Shown: positions 1-8,181 of the stretch, piece by piece
How positions within the stretch are numbered: position 1 is the first letter of the stretch
Layout: each line of letters starts with the position of its first letter
Assembly (NCBI GenBank): GCA_013359135.1
Contig: JABWCN010000010.1
Span: 1-64,000 of the forward strand
Reading direction: 5' to 3'
Source: Pseudobdellovibrionaceae bacterium
Lineage (GTDB): Bacteria; Bdellovibrionota; Bdellovibrionia; Bdellovibrionales; Bdellovibrionaceae
Length of the DNA stretch: 64,000 nucleotides
Notes under the pieces: model-generated
The model's input: the letters and a program-made list of their open reading frames with translations, nothing else
The model's database searches: none
Told to the model about the DNA's origin: nothing
Position numbers and translations under genes: made by a program

Positions 1-109
1 AACACCAACGGATGAGTTAAAAAAGTAAATCCAAGAACATATTGATGAACTTAAAAAATTAGACGCAGAGATTAAAAAAAGTTTTACGGCTGAAAAAGTC
101 GCTAACTTA

Positions 110-517
110 ATGATTTCATTTTTATTAAAGCAAGATGAAGATTTCAAATCAAGCATGGAGTCGGCATTATGGAAAAGTATCGATTTAAATCAAAAGAAAG
201 CGTTTGATAAAGTTCTTGGTTTAATTTTAATACTACAAAAACGTAATTTTCAAAAATATTTAAATCAGGAAGATGATTTTGGTCTAGAGAACCAAGCCGC
301 CGAAAAAATTCTTGAGGCTAAAAGGCAGTTTAAAAATGTTTTAGCCCTTCAAATTAAAGGAATTTTTGGACGAGTTGAGCGTAAAGAAATTGTCACAGCA
401 GAAGAGAATCTTAAAGTAAAAACAAAGAACATTTTAAATAAATATGGTCGTTCAGAAGATGTCATCGAGTTTGCTCGACTTGTTCGTGATCTATTAGGAA
501 ATTCATGGAACAAATAA
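110..517 (+). CDS. Helical hypothetical protein upstream of the RES toxin
   Basis: I do not recognise this 135-residue protein. It is rich in Lys, Glu and Leu, has no signal peptide or membrane segment, and looks helical throughout. The ATG at 110 has no good ribosome binding site. The same frame is open and coding-like upstream back to a TAA at 26-28, and reads sensibly on the other side of that TAA to the window edge. The gene may therefore be longer, either interrupted by a nonsense codon or started at a non-ATG codon. Its 3' end overlaps the toxin gene by 13 bases, which implies translational coupling. A role as chaperone or adaptor for the toxin is only inference. Confidence 0.55.
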   Translation: MISFLLKQDEDFKSSMESALWKSIDLNQKKAFDKVLGLILILQKRNFQKYLNQEDDFGLENQAAEKILEAKRQFKNVLALQIKGIFGRVERKEIVTAEENLKVKTKNILNKYGRSEDVIEFARLVRDLLGNSWNK

Positions 518-2883
518 CTCCTTATTTCATTTCATACAGCGTTGTTTTTTTGTGGTTAGCAGTTGTGACTAGCGGTGATAGAGTACAGGCTAACTTACGT
601 GTTCCAGGAGCTATTGTCGTATCGACTCGATCAAGTACCGCGATGGCAGTCAGTGAACAGCCTCAGCTTTATTGTGGGCACGCTGGGGGACAAATGGTGG
701 GCTGTTGGAATAAAGCAAAATACGACGAATGGGCTAGAAATCAGGGGCAAGCCGAACGATCGCAATCGTTTAATTCATCGTTTGACGGACAACGTATTAT
801 TATCGATCAATCTCAGTTAGATTATCAGTCTATAATTCAATTGCAAGCCGGTGGCTATGGTGACTCACAGTCTGGTAATAGCTCTGGTCAAGGAGTTCAG
901 CACAGAGAGAATCTTGAATATCAAATCACTTTGACTGATCCCAAAACTCAAAAGCCGTTGGTTGTAGATAATCGACTGACGACAGGGAACTCATTTGCAA
1001 AAGATACGTTAAAGCAAATTTCAGCGGCAGTACCTGTTGTTATGGATTTTCTAGATCGTCAAAAACAAATGCAACAAACTCGGGAACGTTTTCAGCAGCA
1101 GCTTAACTATGCTCAACAGCAGAGTGAAGCTCAAGTAAACAATCTTCGCCAAGAATCTCAAAATATTGCATTTCAAGCACAAGACAGCGACCGGCTGGGA
1201 TTAGTGAATCTGGGCGCGGGTCTTGTTGGATCGAAAGCTTTACTAAGTCCTGCACAGATTCGTGCGTCAGAAAAAATAAGAAAATTTCAAAACTCAGATT
1301 TACGTTTTAGTCAGTATCAGATGAATTCTGAAGCCTTTGAAATGTTGGATAAGCAACTAGCTAAACAAGTCAAAGAGGGACGTTGGTCAGAAATTCCAGC
1401 AATGGTAGAAGCATTGAGCTATGCTGATGTTCATGGAACTAAAATTGAACCTAAAAACTTGAAAAATATAGTCGGATCTGAAGGTATCATCAAAGTTGAT
1501 AGTTATCTGGATGAAAAAAAATTTAAGACAGAATTTAAATCTGAAAATGGCCAAATTGTTCGACGTATTACAAACCGCTATCAAGCTGTTTGGAAAGACT
1601 CTGAATCTTTAAAATACCTTTCTTCACAAGAGCGTGCTCAGTTTTTCTTGGGATCACTAGTTTTATCTCTGGGGGATGAAGCGATTGCAACGGGAGATTT
1701 ACTTAAAGGTTCTGGACTTTTGAAAATGGCACAAAGTATAGTGGATGGTTTACAAGGGTTGTCTGAGGGATTATCAGAAAGTTTGGTGGATTTGATTCAC
1801 GCAGTACCCGAACTCGCAAAATTAGCAGGCCAAGGAATCGTAGCGCTGGCAAATGATCCTGATGGCTCGTGGCAAACTGTAGTAGAGTTTACATCGAATT
1901 TGAACGAAGTTAAAGGCGCGATTATCAATTCGCTGAATCAAGATTATGAAAAATTAAAGTCAGGGTCAGCTTTTGAAAAAGGACATGTTATTGGTAAATA
2001 CACTATCGATATTATATCCTTGGTTGCAGTCTGTGGATCAGCCAGTGCTATTAAATCTGTGGCGACAGCTGGGCAATTAACTACGGCAATTCAAAGAGTG
2101 AAGTATGCAGAGAGGGTAAGCGCCCTTTTACCGGAAGTTGTATTATCTAAAGTTGGAGGCCCCATCGCTCAGGCCGCAAAAACTATCCAGAGCATGCCGG
2201 CGGCAATGCGATCGGGAATTAAATACTCAGCTGTTCGGCAGCCCGAGGTTGCTAATGCTATTGCTCAAGCCTATGAAAAGGCTCTGGTGTCGGGAGATAC
2301 TTTAACAGCGACATATTTAAAACGTATGGCCGCTTCCAAACAAAGTATCTCTGGCTCAGTTGAAGTTAGCAATATATTGAAGATGCACTCTTCACTGTCA
2401 GAAAAAATGAAGCTCGTAGAGAAAACAACAAAAGAAGGCCTATTTTCAAGAGCCATTTCAAGACAATACGAAGATCGTGTAACCCGTCAAATAGTAAAAA
2501 CCAAAATAACAGAAGTTTTTAGTAAATCACCAGTACAATTAATTAACGAACATCGCTTTACCATTGGTGGAGATCTTGGTCATTCAGGACTATATGTCTC
2601 GGAAGGTTCTCTCGGGGCGACGCGAGACTTATTAGCAAAAGAAACTGGTAAAAAAGTCAGTGAGTTGTGGATAGCTGAGCAAAGAATGAAGTTACATAAC
2701 CTTTTAGATCTAACGGATATAAAAACATTAGATACATTAGGTGTAACGCCTAAGATGCTAATCGATGAAGGCTATAATATTACTCATGTTATTGGTGACA
2801 CTGCAAAAAACAACGGTTTTCAAGGAATTATATTTAATTCTGCGAAAGATCCAAGTAAAGTTAATATAGTGATATTTAATTAA
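505..2883 (+). CDS. Secreted polymorphic-toxin-like protein with C-terminal RES-like NAD-cleaving domain
   Basis: The 792-residue product starts with a hydrophobic signal segment (about residues 5-28). A Gln-rich region with a coiled coil follows (about 184-222), then a stretch near 464-520 resembling the segment that precedes toxin domains in polymorphic toxins. The last 110 residues look like a RES domain: R684, E700 in a LYVSEGS context and S779 in a GIIFNSA context match the Arg-Glu-Ser triad, and the protein ends in an NIVIF strand. Known RES toxins destroy NAD+, which would poison a target cell. AGGA lies just upstream of the ATG. One sampled 60-base stretch (601-660) is 52% GC, against 33% in the next gene (2941-3000). 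The toxin role is inferred from domain order and the small genes downstream. Confidence 0.72.
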   Translation: MEQITPYFISYSVVFLWLAVVTSGDRVQANLRVPGAIVVSTRSSTAMAVSEQPQLYCGHAGGQMVGCWNKAKYDEWARNQGQAERSQSFNSSFDGQRIIIDQSQLDYQSIIQLQAGGYGDSQSGNSSGQGVQHRENLEYQITLTDPKTQKPLVVDNRLTTGNSFAKDTLKQISAAVPVVMDFLDRQKQMQQTRERFQQQLNYAQQQSEAQVNNLRQESQNIAFQAQDSDRLGLVNLGAGLVGSKALLSPAQIRASEKIRKFQNSDLRFSQYQMNSEAFEMLDKQLAKQVKEGRWSEIPAMVEALSYADVHGTKIEPKNLKNIVGSEGIIKVDSYLDEKKFKTEFKSENGQIVRRITNRYQAVWKDSESLKYLSSQERAQFFLGSLVLSLGDEAIATGDLLKGSGLLKMAQSIVDGLQGLSEGLSESLVDLIHAVPELAKLAGQGIVALANDPDGSWQTVVEFTSNLNEVKGAIINSLNQDYEKLKSGSAFEKGHVIGKYTIDIISLVAVCGSASAIKSVATAGQLTTAIQRVKYAERVSALLPEVVLSKVGGPIAQAAKTIQSMPAAMRSGIKYSAVRQPEVANAIAQAYEKALVSGDTLTATYLKRMAASKQSISGSVEVSNILKMHSSLSEKMKLVEKTTKEGLFSRAISRQYEDRVTRQIVKTKITEVFSKSPVQLINEHRFTIGGDLGHSGLYVSEGSLGATRDLLAKETGKKVSELWIAEQRMKLHNLLDLTDIKTLDTLGVTPKMLIDEGYNITHVIGDTAKNNGFQGIIFNSAKDPSKVNIVIFN

Positions 2884-2895
2884 GGGGGCATATCT

Positions 2896-3423
2896 ATGAC
2901 AATAAATGTTCAAGATAAAAATTTAGCGAATTTTATTAAGCTAGTTGAGGAATACACTCAGATCGATGTGTATGATAGTAAAAATGCAAGAAAGTTAAGT
3001 GATGAAATTCTAGAGTTTACAAAAAAAGTTCCTAATATAGCAGATACCTATTTTAAATATTGTGCTCAGCAGTCACTATCTGAAGGTACAGTGAAAAGTA
3101 TCTATCAGTTGGGAGGTATTATTTCTTATATGAATAGTAGTACGTCTCAATTTACCCAGAAAGAACTCGATATGTTCTATACTGTACAATATATGTTTGA
3201 TTGTTATCTAAGATTTCAACTGCCGTTTAATTTATGGCCTGAATTAGCCAAAAAATCTTGGAGCTATTTAGTTAATTTTATTAATGATAAGTATCAAAGT
3301 AAAAAGGATTTTGAATCAGAAACTCAAAGTCACTGGGGTGCAATGACTGAAAAACTGGATGAATTTCAGGATCACCCAAAGTACGGTCCTAAAATTCAAG
3401 CGCGTTTGACTGGTTATGTATAA
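2896..3423 (+). CDS. Candidate immunity protein for the RES toxin
   Basis: The 175-residue product has no signal peptide and looks alpha-helical and acidic. A strong AGGGGG ribosome binding site sits 7 bases before the ATG, and only 12 bases separate it from the toxin stop, so the genes are very likely co-transcribed. I do not recognise the family. A small soluble gene directly 3' of a polymorphic toxin is the usual place for the cognate antitoxin, which would bind and block the NAD-cleaving domain in the cytoplasm. That assignment rests on position alone. The gene is much more AT-rich than the 5' half of the toxin gene. Confidence 0.6.
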   Translation: MTINVQDKNLANFIKLVEEYTQIDVYDSKNARKLSDEILEFTKKVPNIADTYFKYCAQQSLSEGTVKSIYQLGGIISYMNSSTSQFTQKELDMFYTVQYMFDCYLRFQLPFNLWPELAKKSWSYLVNFINDKYQSKKDFESETQSHWGAMTEKLDEFQDHPKYGPKIQARLTGYV

Positions 3424-3434
3424 TCTTTTATAGA

Positions 3435-3854
3435 ATGAATCACCTCAAATTTTTTGGTACCAAAAATGAATTGATTGAAATCATCTTCACAGAAGATTTG
3501 CGCCTTTTTAAAAACAATAGCCAGAATCAAAATATAGATATTGAAGTTCAAGTAAAGAGTGGTGCTTGGACAAGCTCACGATTCCCTCAATATCTAGAGG
3601 CTGGATGTTTGATTTCATTTTTGAAGGATTTGAGAAGCCTTCTTAAATTTTCACTTTATGGTGCAAGTTTGCAGGATGATACTGAAATGTTGTTCATTAG
3701 GATCGCTTTAAGTAAAAATAGAAATGGAATATGGATATATGGGCATATCAGAGAGTTAGACCATAAGAACGAACTTAACTTCTCCTTCGATAGCACTCCA
3801 GAGTTATTAGCTTCCTTGCTCGATCAGATTGAAGCCATGCAGTTGGATGTTTAG
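3435..3854 (+). CDS. Small protein resembling WapI/DUF6228-type immunity proteins
   Basis: The 139-residue soluble protein has a pattern I associate with WapI-like immunity proteins: a central WTSSRFPQYL segment, a beta-rich middle (FIRIALSKN, GIWIYGHIREL) and a C-terminal helix (PELLASLLDQIEAM). The family match is by eye and tentative. It lies 11 bases after the previous gene with only a weak ribosome binding site, so it probably relies on coupled translation. It may be a second immunity gene, or an orphan immunity gene left from another toxin tail, which is common in such loci. Confidence 0.5.
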   Translation: MNHLKFFGTKNELIEIIFTEDLRLFKNNSQNQNIDIEVQVKSGAWTSSRFPQYLEAGCLISFLKDLRSLLKFSLYGASLQDDTEMLFIRIALSKNRNGIWIYGHIRELDHKNELNFSFDSTPELLASLLDQIEAMQLDV

Positions 3855-3990
3855 AATTTTTATTAGTCTTTTCGATAAATAGGCCTCACAGAGTAGAGTT
3901 CGATAAATAAGCTGCAGCTGATATATTTTCTATAAAATAGTACTTATATCTGCTCAAAGTGTGCATTAAATGTGTAGAACCCCAAAAACA

Positions 3991-4014
3991 AAAAAACCCG
4001 CTTGCGGCGGGTTT
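3991..4014 (-). terminator. Rho-independent terminator of tRNA-Gln
   Basis: On the minus strand an 8-bp stem (AAACCCGC with GCGGGTTT, 5-base loop) is followed by a T run. It begins ten bases past the 3' end of the tRNA gene. Confidence 0.85.
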
Positions 4015-4023
4015 GAAAATGGA

Positions 4024-4095
4024 TGGGGTACATGGACTCGAACCATGGAATGATAGAATCAAAATCTATTGCCTTACCAACTTGGCTATACCCCA
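4024..4095 (-). tRNA. tRNA-Gln (UUG)
   Basis: Read on the minus strand, the gene folds as a full cloverleaf: acceptor TGGGGTA with TACCCCA, D arm GCC/GGC, anticodon stem ATAGA/TCTAT with loop TTTTGAT (anticodon TTG), and T arm CATGG/CCATG around TTCGAGT. It closely resembles bacterial tRNA-Gln, including the weak first U-A pair. CCA is not encoded (the next bases are TCC), so the discriminator would be U and CCA must be added after transcription. Most tRNA-Gln that I know carry G at that position, so this is mildly unusual. Confidence 0.95.
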
Positions 4096-4100
4096 ATTGA

Positions 4101-4144
4101 AAAATTTGTCTTTTAAAGTATTTAATTAAGAAAAGACAAATTTT
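4101..4144. repeat. 14-bp perfect inverted repeat around the tRNA promoter
   Basis: AAAATTTGTCTTTT at 4101-4114 is exactly the reverse complement of 4131-4144, with a 16-base AT-rich gap. On the minus strand it ends in five T, so it could end htrA transcription. It could instead be an operator over the tRNA promoter. Confidence 0.8.
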
Positions 4145-4147
4145 CAA
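4119..4147 (-). promoter_or_regulatory. Likely promoter of tRNA-Gln
   Basis: The minus strand has TTGAAA (4147-4142), a 17-base spacer and TAAATA (4124-4119), which puts the start about 15-20 bases before the mature tRNA. The -10 box and most of the spacer lie between the arms of the inverted repeat at 4101-4144; the upstream arm covers the end of the spacer and part of the -35 box. Confidence 0.6.
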
Positions 4148-4190
4148 GTCTTTTTTTGTGTGCTCAAACAATAAGCTAGTTTTTGGCTGA

Positions 4191-5663
4191 TCATTCAGAA
4201 ATGGTGACTACGATGATCCTATTACCTCTAGCTATTCTGAAAGAATTTGTTTTTTTATCCAGTTTGGCAAAAACTTCTTTCGCTGTGCTTATCTCTGCCT
4301 TGTTGACATCTAAAATAAGGTCACCCATTTTTAATCCTGCAAGGCTAGCAAGGGTTCCAGGTTCAACAGAAATAATAATCGGCTTTGTTACCTCATCTGG
4401 AATATCCCATTGATCTCGTAGGCTGTCGGTTAGGTCTGCTACTGTAAAACCAAGATTGTTAGGGGCTTTTTGGCCCGTGGCTTTTTTGGTGTCTTTTAAT
4501 CTTTGGGAAATTTTCACATCACTAGGGCGTTCAATAACTTCAATTTGTAAATTGATTTTTTTACCATCTCTTAAAACCAGAGCCTTGGCCTTTTCTCCAA
4601 TTTTACTGTCAGCTACTGAATCCATCAAATCTGTAGAGTTTTTGATTTTTCTACTGTTGAACTCAAGTACAATATCATAGGGTTTCAATCCTGATTTATG
4701 AGCTGGTCCACCTCTTTCAATGCTAACTACGACGGCCCCAGTACTACCTTCCTCAAGCCCAATGTGTTCCGCAGCATTAGGATCTAAATCGCCAAGACTG
4801 ATTCCTATATATCCCTTTCTGATAGCACCTCTAGACTCTAACTCCGGGATAATGCGTTTGACTTCATCAATAGGAATTGCAAAACCAATCCCTTGGGCCC
4901 TGGCATCAATAGCTTGATTAACACCAATTACATAGCCCTTGGAGTTCACCAAAGGACCTCCAGAGTTACCTGGATTAATACTTGCGTCAGTTTGAATTAA
5001 AGGGACTTTGTTGATCTCTTCAAGATCTCTCCCCATTGATGAAATAATCCCTTTGCTCATTGAGTGACCATGGCCAAAGGGGTTTCCAAAGGCTGCGACC
5101 CACTCTCCAACATCTAAATCTTTACTGCTTCCTAGAGAAGCTGCCGGCAACTTTTGAGGGACATCAATTTTAATCAGAGCAACATCCAAACGTGAGTCAG
5201 AGCCAATCAATTTAGCCTGGTAAACTTTTTCCGATTTTTCAGTAAGCTGAACTTCGATGATATCAGCTCCCTGGATCACGTGATTGTTGGTTAATATCAA
5301 GCCGTCTTCACGAATAATAAACCCAGTTCCAAGGGACATTTTTTGAGGTTTGTTGGATCTGGGCTGAGGACGAACTCCATAGAATTGTTCAAAAAGTTCC
5401 ATTAGAGGATCACGATTTCTTTGCCCCCTAAAGACAGCACTCGTAGAAATATTAACTACCGTAGGATTAATAATTTTTCCCAGCTCCACAAAAAGATTTG
5501 CTGGGAGAGGATCACTAAGCTTGAGGGGTGGTGGTGGTTTAGATATAAATTGAGCTTGAATCTCATTTTGTGGGAACATAGATAAGAATATCCCAATTGT
5601 AAATACAGGTATAAAAAGCAGTTTATAAAATTTTAAAGTTTTTTTACTTCTACTAGTACTCAT
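4191..5663 (-). CDS. htrA: Periplasmic serine protease, HtrA/DegP family
   Basis: The 490-residue protein is a Do-type protease for periplasmic protein quality control. A signal anchor covers about residues 15-35. The trypsin-like domain shows H128 (TNNHV), D160 (RLDVAL) and S234 in GNSGGP. Two PDZ domains follow (about 275-370 and 395-485), matching DegP/DegQ domain order and length. The insert before the catalytic His is short, which resembles DegQ/MucD more than DegP. It stands alone on the minus strand, ending about 95 bases before the tRNA gene. Catalytic residues are intact, so it should be active. Confidence 0.93.
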   Translation of the reverse strand: MSTSRSKKTLKFYKLLFIPVFTIGIFLSMFPQNEIQAQFISKPPPPLKLSDPLPANLFVELGKIINPTVVNISTSAVFRGQRNRDPLMELFEQFYGVRPQPRSNKPQKMSLGTGFIIREDGLILTNNHVIQGADIIEVQLTEKSEKVYQAKLIGSDSRLDVALIKIDVPQKLPAASLGSSKDLDVGEWVAAFGNPFGHGHSMSKGIISSMGRDLEEINKVPLIQTDASINPGNSGGPLVNSKGYVIGVNQAIDARAQGIGFAIPIDEVKRIIPELESRGAIRKGYIGISLGDLDPNAAEHIGLEEGSTGAVVVSIERGGPAHKSGLKPYDIVLEFNSRKIKNSTDLMDSVADSKIGEKAKALVLRDGKKINLQIEVIERPSDVKISQRLKDTKKATGQKAPNNLGFTVADLTDSLRDQWDIPDEVTKPIIISVEPGTLASLAGLKMGDLILDVNKAEISTAKEVFAKLDKKTNSFRIARGNRIIVVTISE

Positions 5664-5933
5664 ATTCCACCTTCAGCTAATTTTAAGATTTGAAATAAAT
5701 ATTTGGATTCTTAAAACAATGTCAATGCAAAGGGCAAGCCTAAATAAAGAATTAATTTTTTGTAAATGAAAATGACTAAAGTGGAGTATAAATAAGTTTA
5801 AATGCACCCAGAAGAATTTTATTTTTTTTAGATAGTTAAGTAAGATGTTAAGGTTCCAAAATGATAATAATAAAGTGGGCTTTAGTTGCAAAATGGAACC
5901 AGACTATTTTGAGAAAATGGACATTATTGGGAA

Positions 5934-6179
5934 TTAATTTTTTACATAATGCATCTGTAGATCACTGATGACACTAAGAATAAGTTTATTCTCATCTTCT
6001 GTTAGGTTGTTGGTGGTTTTTTCTTTAAGCATAATGAGTAGATCAATATTAAATTTAGCCATATTCTTATCTTTTGCCATTTTTCCAGACTGAGGATCTG
6101 GAGCTAAGCCAAGAGACATCGCTGCACTTGATGCAATTGACATGATTAAGGTAGAGAAATTTGCACTCATATTATCCAT
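5934..6179 (-). CDS. DUF1844 family protein
   Basis: The 81-residue protein matches DUF1844: FSTLIMSIASSA, then an LGLAPDPQSGK turn, then the helix pair INIDLLIMLKEKT-like and NLTEDENKLI. The family is widespread in Deltaproteobacteria-type genomes and has no settled function. An AGGAG ribosome binding site precedes the ATG. It lies 21 bases after the pseudo-M48 gene on the same strand, so the two are probably one transcript. The small size and lack of a signal peptide suggest a cytoplasmic helical protein. Confidence 0.85.
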   Translation of the reverse strand: MDNMSANFSTLIMSIASSAAMSLGLAPDPQSGKMAKDKNMAKFNIDLLIMLKEKTTNNLTEDENKLILSVISDLQMHYVKN

Positions 6180-6200
6180 AATGTATCTCCTAGTTTAAAT

Positions 6201-7034
6201 CTATAAAGGACTGTGGCCTAATAATTTAATGATCCGCTTAGGAACTGGAGGATGGAATAAGTGGAACCAGCGGATTTTATTTTGTATAGGCTGAACAATA
6301 AACAAATGTCCAGTACCAGGCGGAACTATCTCTGGAAGAGTTTCAGAATAACCATTTAGCTTCCATAGAAGTTCACAATAGATACGCTTGTCTTTAAGAA
6401 CATTGCAGCTGGACTTGTCATTTTTGAAATAGGTTTCATAGTTTGCTATTGATTTTATAAAAAACCAGCAAATAAAATTAAATAGCTGAGAAAATGGCCA
6501 GTGGTTTTTTTTTAAATAGTAAGAAAATAAAAAAACATGATCCAAAATATTTCCTAAACTAATAGTGATGTTAGCTAGTACGCTAACGACGCCAAAGGCA
6601 AAGGTATCCATTCTTTGAATTTGATTCAAGCACAATAAAAGTACACACTTTAATTCATCCTTAGATAGGGTGTTTACTAGTTTTTCAGACAGGTAGATAG
6701 CCGGTTGATTCCAAAAAAGTCCCAGTGTAAATGCATTAATAGAGTTAGATTCATAAATCTGAATTTTTGGTTTTTCAGTATTTAATTCTTTACAAAAAGT
6801 TTCTAAAATTTGATTAACTCCATAAGCATCTTGTCCTGATAGCTCTCTACTTCTGAAGTAATTATGAAGTTTAAAGTCACCATAAACAAAGATCATAAGA
6901 TTAATGACTAAAGAAATAAAAAAACCTATGACTAAACCCAAGCGTTCAAAAAGTGAGTAGCCCAAAATTAAGAGGGAAAGACTCGATAATAAAATAAACA
7001 ACCAGACTTTGGTCGAACTTGAAATTGAAAACAT
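6201..7034 (-). CDS. M48/HtpX-like membrane protein lacking the zinc-binding HExxH motif
   Basis: The 277-residue protein has two N-terminal membrane segments (about 10-28 and 32-50), then a region laid out like HtpX: INAFTLGLF, a YLSEKLVNTLSKDEL helix, further hydrophobic helices and a C-terminal FHPPVPKRI, the usual end of M48 domains. Where M48 enzymes have HELAH, this protein has LCLNQ (134-138), so both metal His and the catalytic Glu are gone. It is therefore probably a pseudoprotease, perhaps a scaffold or regulator at the inner membrane. It is transcribed away from the moxR-bat operon. Confidence 0.75.
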   Translation of the reverse strand: MFSISSSTKVWLFILLSSLSLLILGYSLFERLGLVIGFFISLVINLMIFVYGDFKLHNYFRSRELSGQDAYGVNQILETFCKELNTEKPKIQIYESNSINAFTLGLFWNQPAIYLSEKLVNTLSKDELKCVLLLCLNQIQRMDTFAFGVVSVLANITISLGNILDHVFLFSYYLKKNHWPFSQLFNFICWFFIKSIANYETYFKNDKSSCNVLKDKRIYCELLWKLNGYSETLPEIVPPGTGHLFIVQPIQNKIRWFHLFHPPVPKRIIKLLGHSPL

Positions 7035-7188
7035 ACCGATTGCTATTATTCTTAAATATACTCATAGAAGCAATACTATTCCATTTAGCGTCAAACTTAA
7101 ATTTTCTAAAAAAAAAGAAGACGTCGGAGTAGGATACTTCATTGTGATCTTGTTTTTTTCAACAAAAGTTTTAGAGGAGATATAGGGA

Positions 7189-8181
7189 ATGGATGTCGAT
7201 ATAATGGCGCTGAATGCAGCTATTAAACAGGAAAGTCAGTTCATTGAAAAAATGAAACAAGAAATAAATAAGGTGATCGTTGGTCAAGCTGAAATGGTTG
7301 AAGGGATTTTGATGGGGTTATTGACCGGAGGCCATATTCTGCTTGAGGGGGTTCCTGGGTTAGCAAAAACTCTGACTATCTCTTCTGTGGCCCAGTCTAT
7401 TTCTTTAGGATTTCAAAGAATTCAGTTTACACCAGATCTTTTGCCTACAGATTTAATTGGTACTATGATTTTTAATCCTAAGTCGGGTGAGTTTGCTCCT
7501 AAAAAAGGCCCTGTTTTCACGAATATTGTTCTTGCTGATGAGATCAACCGTGCGCCAGCAAAAGTGCAAAGTGCGTTGCTCGAGGCCATGGCTGAAAAAC
7601 AAGTCACAATTGGTGAGCAATCTTATAAATTAGAAAACCCATTCTTAGTTTTGGCAACCCAAAATCCTTTGGAGCAAGAAGGAACGTATCCTTTGCCAGA
7701 AGCACAAATGGATCGTTTTATGTTTAAAATTAATGTTGTCTATCCTACAAAAGGTGATGAACTTGAAATTTTAAATCGTATGGGTAAGAATGAGAAACCA
7801 AAAATCAACTCTGTTATTTCTAAAGAAGATTTACTTCGTTCTTGTGAAAAGGCAGATATGATTTATGTTGATCAAAAAATCAAAAACTATATTGTCGATA
7901 TCGTGATGTCTACCCGAGAACCAAGTAAATACGGACTTAGTCGAATTGCTAATTTGATTCAAGTGGGAGGCTCACCAAGGGCAACGATCAGTTTATTAAG
8001 AGCAGCTAAAGCGCATGCCTTTTTAAGAGGTCGAGGTTATGTCACAGCAGAAGATATTAAAGCCATAGGTTACCATGTTCTTAGGCATCGTTTAATTTTG
8101 ACTTACGAAGCTGAAGCCGAAAACATCAAAACTGATGATGTTATCAAAGATATTTTTTCACAAATAGAAGTCCCCTCATGA
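7189..8181 (+). CDS. moxR: MoxR-type AAA+ ATPase, first gene of the Bat operon
   Basis: The 330-residue protein has Walker A GVPGLAKT (54-61), Walker B IVLADEINRA (113-122), a sensor-1 ATQNP segment (about 156-160) and the lid region typical of MoxR ATPases. These act as chaperones for the assembly or metal loading of partners with von Willebrand A domains, here probably BatA, BatB and the DUF58 protein. An AGGAG site precedes the ATG; a second ATG at 7204 is possible. It overlaps the next gene by four bases, so translation is coupled. Confidence 0.93.
   Translation: MDVDIMALNAAIKQESQFIEKMKQEINKVIVGQAEMVEGILMGLLTGGHILLEGVPGLAKTLTISSVAQSISLGFQRIQFTPDLLPTDLIGTMIFNPKSGEFAPKKGPVFTNIVLADEINRAPAKVQSALLEAMAEKQVTIGEQSYKLENPFLVLATQNPLEQEGTYPLPEAQMDRFMFKINVVYPTKGDELEILNRMGKNEKPKINSVISKEDLLRSCEKADMIYVDQKIKNYIVDIVMSTREPSKYGLSRIANLIQVGGSPRATISLLRAAKAHAFLRGRGYVTAEDIKAIGYHVLRHRLILTYEAEAENIKTDDVIKDIFSQIEVPS

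Noticed and set aside
3944-4171. A 75-codon minus-strand frame across the tRNA-Gln gene
   Set aside because: It runs through the whole tRNA and its terminator, so it is not a protein gene.
5673-5891. A 72-codon minus-strand frame between htrA and the DUF1844 gene
   Set aside because: It is AT-rich, Phe/Leu/Ile-biased, without a ribosome binding site, and lies in the htrA upstream region. The 270-base gap otherwise shows only a 7-bp repeat GGTTCCA/TGGAACC.
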